A stretch of DNA of 32,174 nucleotides from an uncultured Euryhalocaulis sp. Lineage in GTDB: Bacteria > Pseudomonadota > Alphaproteobacteria > Caulobacterales > Maricaulaceae. The DNA is taken from contig CAJXKJ010000034.1 of assembly GCA_913055605.1 (NCBI GenBank), forward strand, positions 1-32,174. The letters are read 5' to 3'. Position 1 is the stretch's first letter; each line of letters opens with the position of its first letter. A model generated the notes under the pieces. That model was not told the origin of the DNA. It did no database searches and saw only the letters and a program-made list of their open reading frames with translations. Positions 28,674 through 32,174 of this stretch are shown here, piece by piece. The translations under genes were made by a program, and so were the position numbers.

Positions 28674-28859
28674 ATGTTCGACGAGGAATCGCCGCGTCCG
28701 AAACGCGAAATCGTGGTCGGCGAGGATTTGTACGGCTTGTCGGTGACGGAGCTGGAGGAGCGGATCGACGCCCTTCGCGCCGAGATCGAGCGGGTGTCCG
28801 ACGAACTGAAGACCAAGAAGTCCGGCCGCGCGGAAGCGGACGCGGTGTTTTCGCGCTAG
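28674..28859 (+). CDS. DUF1192 family small protein
   Basis: A 61-residue cytoplasmic protein of the alphaproteobacterial DUF1192 family. Hallmarks are the LYGLSVTELEERIDALRAEI segment and an amphipathic helix to about residue 48, which may form a coiled coil. The GGGGGCCAGC stretch before the ATG is a modest ribosome site. It precedes rcdA by about 98 bases on the same strand, an arrangement I associate with alphaproteobacterial cell-cycle loci. The function is not established. Confidence 0.85.
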   Translation: MFDEESPRPKREIVVGEDLYGLSVTELEERIDALRAEIERVSDELKTKKSGRAEADAVFSR

Positions 28860-28957
28860 GGGTGGGTTCGCGTATGGGGCGTATGGCGCGCGGTTTGCAG
28901 ACTGGACCGGGATTGTCCGCCGCGGAGGCGGATGCGATTCCGGCCGCGTCCTGATCC

Positions 28958-29488
28958 ATGACAGACCCGAAACCCGAACCCGTGAACCTTCCCGACCGCC
29001 AGGCGATGGCGGCGCGCGCCGAGCGCATCCGCGAATTCGCGGCGTCCGAAGTGTTCGCCCGCGCCTTCAGCGAGGGGATGGCGCTGGTCGAGGAGACCGC
29101 CGCCTATCTGGACAGCACGGGGCGCGAGGACTCCAAGCGCCTGTCGCGCGCCGGGGCGCTGGCCTATGCGGCCGAAAGCATGCGCCTGACCACGCGGCTG
29201 ATGAACGTGGCGTCCTGGCTGCTGGTGCAGCATTCGGTGCGCCAGGGCGACATGAGCGCCGAGGACGCCGCCGACGACAAATACCGGCTGAAACAGGAAG
29301 AACAGCCCGACGCCCAGCCGCTGGAGGGCGCCGAGGAGCTGCCCGCGCGGCTGCGCCAGCTGGTCGCCAGCTCCCGCCAGATCCACGACCGGGCGCAGCG
29401 ACTGGACGCCAGCGTCTATCGCGGCAAGCCGCAGGCCAATCCGGTGACCCGCCAGATGGACCGGCTGCGCCAGGCCTTCGGCGGCTAG
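28958..29488 (+). CDS. rcdA: RcdA, regulator of CtrA degradation (DUF1465 family)
   Basis: Adaptor that, with CpdR and PopA, delivers the master regulator CtrA and other substrates to ClpXP in Caulobacter-type cell cycles. The 176-residue helical protein carries the family core FSEGMALVEETAAYLD at about 37-52 and ALAYAAESMRLTTRLMNVAS at about 67-86, followed by SWLLVQHSV, which together make up the three-helix bundle. The C-terminal third is polar and Gln/Asp-rich, as in other family members where it is flexible. Upstream lies DUF1192; downstream a bidirectional terminator separates it from rpmE. No TTAA-N7-TTAA CtrA-type site stood out nearby. Confidence 0.87.
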   Translation: MTDPKPEPVNLPDRQAMAARAERIREFAASEVFARAFSEGMALVEETAAYLDSTGREDSKRLSRAGALAYAAESMRLTTRLMNVASWLLVQHSVRQGDMSAEDAADDKYRLKQEEQPDAQPLEGAEELPARLRQLVASSRQIHDRAQRLDASVYRGKPQANPVTRQMDRLRQAFGG

Positions 29489-29512
29489 GGCGTTTCAGAT
29501 TTCCCGGAAATG

Positions 29513-29545
29513 AAAAGGCCGCGCGGGTGATCGCACGGCCTTTTT
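29513..29545. terminator. Bidirectional terminator between rcdA and rpmE
   Basis: A stem of nine positions with one C-A mismatch (29517-29525 with 29532-29540) is flanked by AAAA on the left and TTTTT on the right. It serves the convergent rcdA and rpmE genes. Confidence 0.85.
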
Positions 29546-29568
29546 GACGGCGGCAAACAGGGGCTGGA

Positions 29569-29790
29569 TCAGCCGCCCAGGCCGCCGAATTTATTCTTGA
29601 ACTTGGACACGCGGCCGCCGCGGTCGAGCAGCTGCTGGCTGCCGCCGGTCCAGGCCGGGTGGGTCTTCGGATCGATGTCCAGCTTCAGCGTGTCGCCTTC
29701 GGACCCGTAGGTAGAGCGAGTCTGATAGGTCGTGCCGTCGGTCATCTCCACCGTGATGGTGTGATAGGCGGGATGGATGTCCTTCTTCAC
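29569..29790 (-). CDS. rpmE: 50S ribosomal protein L31
   Basis: Large-subunit ribosomal protein, 73 residues: [20 protein letters not shown] at the start, [13 protein letters not shown] in the middle and a basic end [14 protein letters not shown]. It contains no cysteine at all, so it is the zinc-independent (C-minus) form common in alphaproteobacteria. It ends near a terminator shared with rcdA. The 198 bases upstream, toward the next divergent gene, contain no recognisable RNA or gene. Confidence 0.96.
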   Translation of the reverse strand: MKKDIHPAYHTITVEMTDGTTYQTRSTYGSEGDTLKLDIDPKTHPAWTGGSQQLLDRGGRVSKFKNKFGGLGG

Positions 29791-29988
29791 GGCCGGCGCT
29801 CCTTAGAAATCCGTTCTCCGCGCGGGCGTCCCGCGGCGGAAGCGGCGTCCTATAGCGGCGAAGGACAGGGTCCGCAACCCGCAGGCTGCGCCGCGGCGAT
29901 CCGCCCCACTGGCGCAAACGGCGCGGCGGGCCGATATAAGCCGGGCCGGGACCGCCGGTTATCGCGGCCACTGCCTGGATATTGATTT

Positions 29989-30273
29989 ATGAATCCCACA
30001 CTTTCCGCCCCGCCGCGCCCCCGGGCGCATGCGGGAGTCGTCAGCTGGAAGCAGCCGGTCATGGCGCTTCTGGCGTTTCTGCTGTTCGGACCGATCTTCG
30101 CCACGCCGCTGGTGCTGCTGGCCTGGACGGCCGCCGGGGCGCTGTCCCTGACGCCGTTCGCGGCCCATATCGTGGAACTGGCCGCGCTGATCGTCGCGGC
30201 GGCGCCGACCGCCTGGCTGTCCGCGCGCGGCTGGCGCGCCGAGGGCCTGATGGCGCAGGGCCTGGATCCGTAG
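29989..30273 (+). CDS. Small two-helix membrane protein of unknown function
   Basis: A 94-residue protein with a proline-rich cytoplasmic start (residues 1-17), two hydrophobic helices at about 24-52 and 56-78, and a short polar end. No family is recognised. The ATG has only a weak upstream ribosome site (GGATATTG). It is divergent from rpmE and followed by a 216-base gap. Coding status rests on the clear two-helix pattern and third-position GC bias. Confidence 0.62.
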   Translation: MNPTLSAPPRPRAHAGVVSWKQPVMALLAFLLFGPIFATPLVLLAWTAAGALSLTPFAAHIVELAALIVAAAPTAWLSARGWRAEGLMAQGLDP

Positions 30274-30310
30274 GCGGCGTTTCCTCCCCGGCCGGCCCGT
30301 CCCAAGAGTT

Positions 30311-30335
30311 CGCCTGAGAATTCGCGTATCAGGCG
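30311..30335. promoter_or_regulatory. Inverted repeat in the gap before the 50-residue membrane protein
   Basis: CGCCTGA (30311-30317) and TCAGGCG (30329-30335) form a seven-base inverted repeat with an 11-base spacer. It could be an operator or a weak terminator (TAAGGCTTTT follows). The following stretch to 30440 is relatively AT-rich for this window and is the likely promoter region of the next gene. Confidence 0.35.
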
Positions 30336-30489
30336 TAAGGCTTTTAGGATATTCTGCCTAGCAAAGTTGGTCGGGGACGATTCGAAAACAGACGACTGCA
30401 AAGAATTTCAACCATTTCCTTCGCGGTTCGTTACCTCCCCTTGGGCCAACATGGCTCCGGAACGATCGGGGCCTGCGGGAGGCGAAGCC

Positions 30490-30642
30490 ATGGCTGAAAT
30501 CATCGCGTATCCGGGACATGAATTCGGCGGCGCCGGCCGTGACGGCGAACGCGGCGCCATCGCAGCGGGCATGTGCCTGGTGGCGCTGAGCGCCGGTTTC
30601 ATGGGCGTTCTGGGCGGGCTGACGATCAGCCTGCTGTTCTGA
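30490..30642 (+). CDS. Small single-helix membrane protein
   Basis: A 50-residue protein with one predicted membrane helix (about 25-49, MCLVALSAGFMGVLGGLTIS) after a polar N terminus. ATG 30490 is preceded by GGGAGG at seven bases, a strong ribosome site, whereas longer in-frame starts (from 30367) would translate the AT-rich upstream region. I recognise no family. It converges with the OmpA-domain gene 19 bases away. Confidence 0.6.
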   Translation: MAEIIAYPGHEFGGAGRDGERGAIAAGMCLVALSAGFMGVLGGLTISLLF

Positions 30643-30661
30643 GCGAAAGGCCCGCGCGGCC

Positions 30662-31651
30662 CTAGCGGGCGTCCAGCTTCAGCTCGATACGGCGGTTCTG
30701 GGCGTAGGCTGTATCGCTGCTGCCGGGGACCAGCGGATAATTGTCCCCGAAGCCCGCCGCCACCAGCCGGTTCGGCGGCACCCCCTGATCGATGAAATAT
30801 TTGACGACCGAGATCGCGCGCGCGGTCGACAGTTCCCAGTTCGAGGGGAATTGCGGGGTGTTGATCGGGCGGCGGTCGGTATGGCCGTCGATCCGGATCA
30901 CCCATTCCAGGTCGTCCGGAATGTCCTCCGAGATATCCAGGATCGCCTGGGCGATCTGGTCCAGTTGGGCCGTGCCGGCGGGGTTCAGCGCGTCCGACCC
31001 GCTGCCGAACAGCACATCGGTCTCGAACACGAAGCGGTCGCCGACCACGCGGACATCTGTGCGGTCCTGCAGGGCGTTCATCAGCTGTTCGAAGAATTCG
31101 GAGCGGTAGAGCGCCAGCCGCGCGACCTGGCTGGCCAGCGCCTGGTTCAGGCGGCGGCCCAGGTTTGCGATCTCGGCCTGTTGCTCCCGATCGCGCGCCT
31201 CGGCGGCCTCCAGCGCGGCGTTCAGGTCCGCGAGCTGGGCGTTCAGCGTCGCGATCTGCTGGTTCAGCAGGGCCAGCTCGTTGGCCTGCTGCTCGGTCAG
31301 CTCTTCCTGCCCTTCCAGCTGCACCGACAGCGTGCCGTTTCGCTCGTTGGCGGCGGCGAGCGCGCTCTGCGCCTCGTCCAGCGAGGCGCGCAGCGTGCCG
31401 ATCGTGGCCTGGAGCTGCTGGTTCTCCGCCTGGGCGGAGGACAATTGCTCGGCAAGGGCGGCCAGGCGCGAGGTGAGGCTGGCGACCTGTTCGTCCCGCT
31501 CGCTCAGCGTGTTGCTGAGCGCGTATTGCGCCACCACGAACAGCGACAGCAGGAAGATCACCACCAGAAGCAGCGTCGCCAGCGCGTCGACGAAGCCCGG
31601 CCAGTGATCGCCGCTGTCGGCGCGTGCGCGCAGGACGCGGGGGGAGGTCAT
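30662..31651 (-). CDS. MotB-like OmpA-domain peptidoglycan-binding protein
   Basis: Inner-membrane-anchored, 329 residues. A single membrane helix near 20-45 carries Asp22 at its start (WPGFVDALATLLLVVIF), the position of the proton-handling Asp in MotB and TolR-type proteins. A long coiled coil of about 50-165 (Gln/Glu/Leu-rich) then leads to an OmpA-like domain of about 210-329 with RIDGHTDRRPI and a YAQNRRIELKL ending that binds peptidoglycan. The gene begins five bases after the stop of the ExbB/MotA-like gene. The pair probably forms an ion-driven envelope complex; no flagellar genes are in view, so a motility role is not supported. Confidence 0.88.
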   Translation of the reverse strand: MTSPRVLRARADSGDHWPGFVDALATLLLVVIFLLSLFVVAQYALSNTLSERDEQVASLTSRLAALAEQLSSAQAENQQLQATIGTLRASLDEAQSALAAANERNGTLSVQLEGQEELTEQQANELALLNQQIATLNAQLADLNAALEAAEARDREQQAEIANLGRRLNQALASQVARLALYRSEFFEQLMNALQDRTDVRVVGDRFVFETDVLFGSGSDALNPAGTAQLDQIAQAILDISEDIPDDLEWVIRIDGHTDRRPINTPQFPSNWELSTARAISVVKYFIDQGVPPNRLVAAGFGDNYPLVPGSSDTAYAQNRRIELKLDAR

Positions 31652-31656
31652 CGCCG

Positions 31657-32174
31657 TCAGACGCTCCGGTCGTCTTCGAGCGCCCGGCGGCGCACGCGCT
31701 CGGCGTCCTCGCCCGCCGCGGCGGCGGCGATGATGCGGCCAAGGATGCGCAGCTCGTTCTTCAGCTCCCGCACGCCCTGTTCCTGATTGGCGTCGGCGCG
31801 CTCCAGCCCCCGCGCGATGCCGGAGAAGACCTCGCGCTCGCGCGTGCGGCCTTCCTCAAGCCGGGCGATCACGCCGGACAGCCGGTCCATGTTCTCCGCC
31901 GTCTGCTCCAGAAGGGCGCCCAGATAGGCCGGGGCGCTGGCATCGCCGCCCGAGGCCATGGCGGGCCCGGCGGCGGACACGCGCGTCATGCCGGCGATCC
32001 ATTCCTCGATCTCCTGATAGAAGCGGTTCTGCGCCTGGCTGGCCTGCAGGTCGAGAAAGCCCAGCACCAGCGAGCCGGCGAGGCCAAGCAGGGAGGAGGA
32101 AAAGGCCGTCGCCATGCCCTCGATCGGCGTGCGCAGGGTCTGCATCATCGCGCCGACATTGGCGGGGTCGCCGG
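31657..32174 (-). CDS. MotA/TolQ/ExbB-family channel protein (5' end cut by window)
   Basis: C-terminal part of a proton-channel protein partnered with the adjacent OmpA-domain protein. The frame enters at the right edge (DPANVGAMMQTLRTPIEGMA) and includes the family segment with a helix (FSSSLLGLAGSLVLGFLDLQ), followed by a helical, polar tail of about 100 residues. The first ATG inside the window (32148) is not the start, since family sequence continues upstream of it. The pattern is typical of alphaproteobacterial ExbB-like/OmpA-like pairs of uncharacterised role. Confidence 0.75.
   Translation of the reverse strand, partial: GDPANVGAMMQTLRTPIEGMATAFSSSLLGLAGSLVLGFLDLQASQAQNRFYQEIEEWIAGMTRVSAAGPAMASGGDASAPAYLGALLEQTAENMDRLSGVIARLEEGRTREREVFSGIARGLERADANQEQGVRELKNELRILGRIIAAAAAGEDAERVRRRALEDDRSV

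Noticed and set aside
28860-28957. Short reading frame between the DUF1192 gene and rcdA
   Set aside because: It codes for fewer than 30 residues, with no ribosome site or recognisable feature; treated as intergenic.

Overview
The window looks like a high-GC alphaproteobacterial chromosome. The cell-cycle proteins TrcR (DUF1013 family) and RcdA (DUF1465 family), a DUF1192 protein, a ChvG/ChvI-type two-component system beside PTS genes, and large TonB-dependent receptors together suggest the Caulobacterales/Maricaulales/Hyphomonadaceae side of the class. That placement is inferred from gene content, not from a database search. About 30 genes fill the window, no gap exceeds about 300 bases, and I see no tRNA, rRNA, CRISPR array, insertion sequence or prophage gene.

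Bases 1-6160 (uptake and hydrolysis). The left edge carries the 3' part of a hydantoinase/dihydropyrimidinase-type gene overlapping an M20 carbamoylase/allantoate amidohydrolase, both on the minus strand. At about base 1290 the hydantoinase coding sequence breaks off and joins directly to a TonB-dependent receptor on the plus strand that has lost its signal peptide, TonB box and first plug residues. The junction therefore removes the 5' ends of two head-to-head genes, and is either a real deletion or rearrangement or an assembly chimera. A second, intact paralogous receptor follows.

Bases 6161-12603 (oxidation and transport). A two-subunit molybdenum hydroxylase (small 2Fe-2S subunit and Tat-exported large subunit) is followed by a convergent CorA/ZntB-type transporter and then a NatAB-like ABC exporter. 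A nine-codon minicistron including its stop appears to drive translation of the ATPase.

Bases 12604-20588 (housekeeping). This part holds a lipoprotein, an aldo/keto reductase, typA/bipA, ppa, ahcY, a three-EF-hand lipoprotein, an EamA transporter, and ptsH with a mannose-type EIIA.

Bases 20589-25568 (signalling). The chvI-chvG pair lies upstream of EIIA-HPr, but the HPr kinase gene often found between them is missing. An unrecognised 551-residue protein is transcribed divergently from chvI, and a secreted alanine/acid-rich protein follows it.

Bases 25569-32174 (cell cycle and envelope). The order is trcR, a quinone oxidoreductase, a MpaB/DUF2236 oxygenase-like gene, DUF1192, rcdA, rpmE, two small membrane proteins, and an ExbB/MotA-like plus OmpA/MotB-like pair cut by the right edge. 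The gene content is mostly ordinary. The most notable observations are the junction near base 1290, the minicistron at 10155, the missing hprK, and the unknown protein divergent from chvI.
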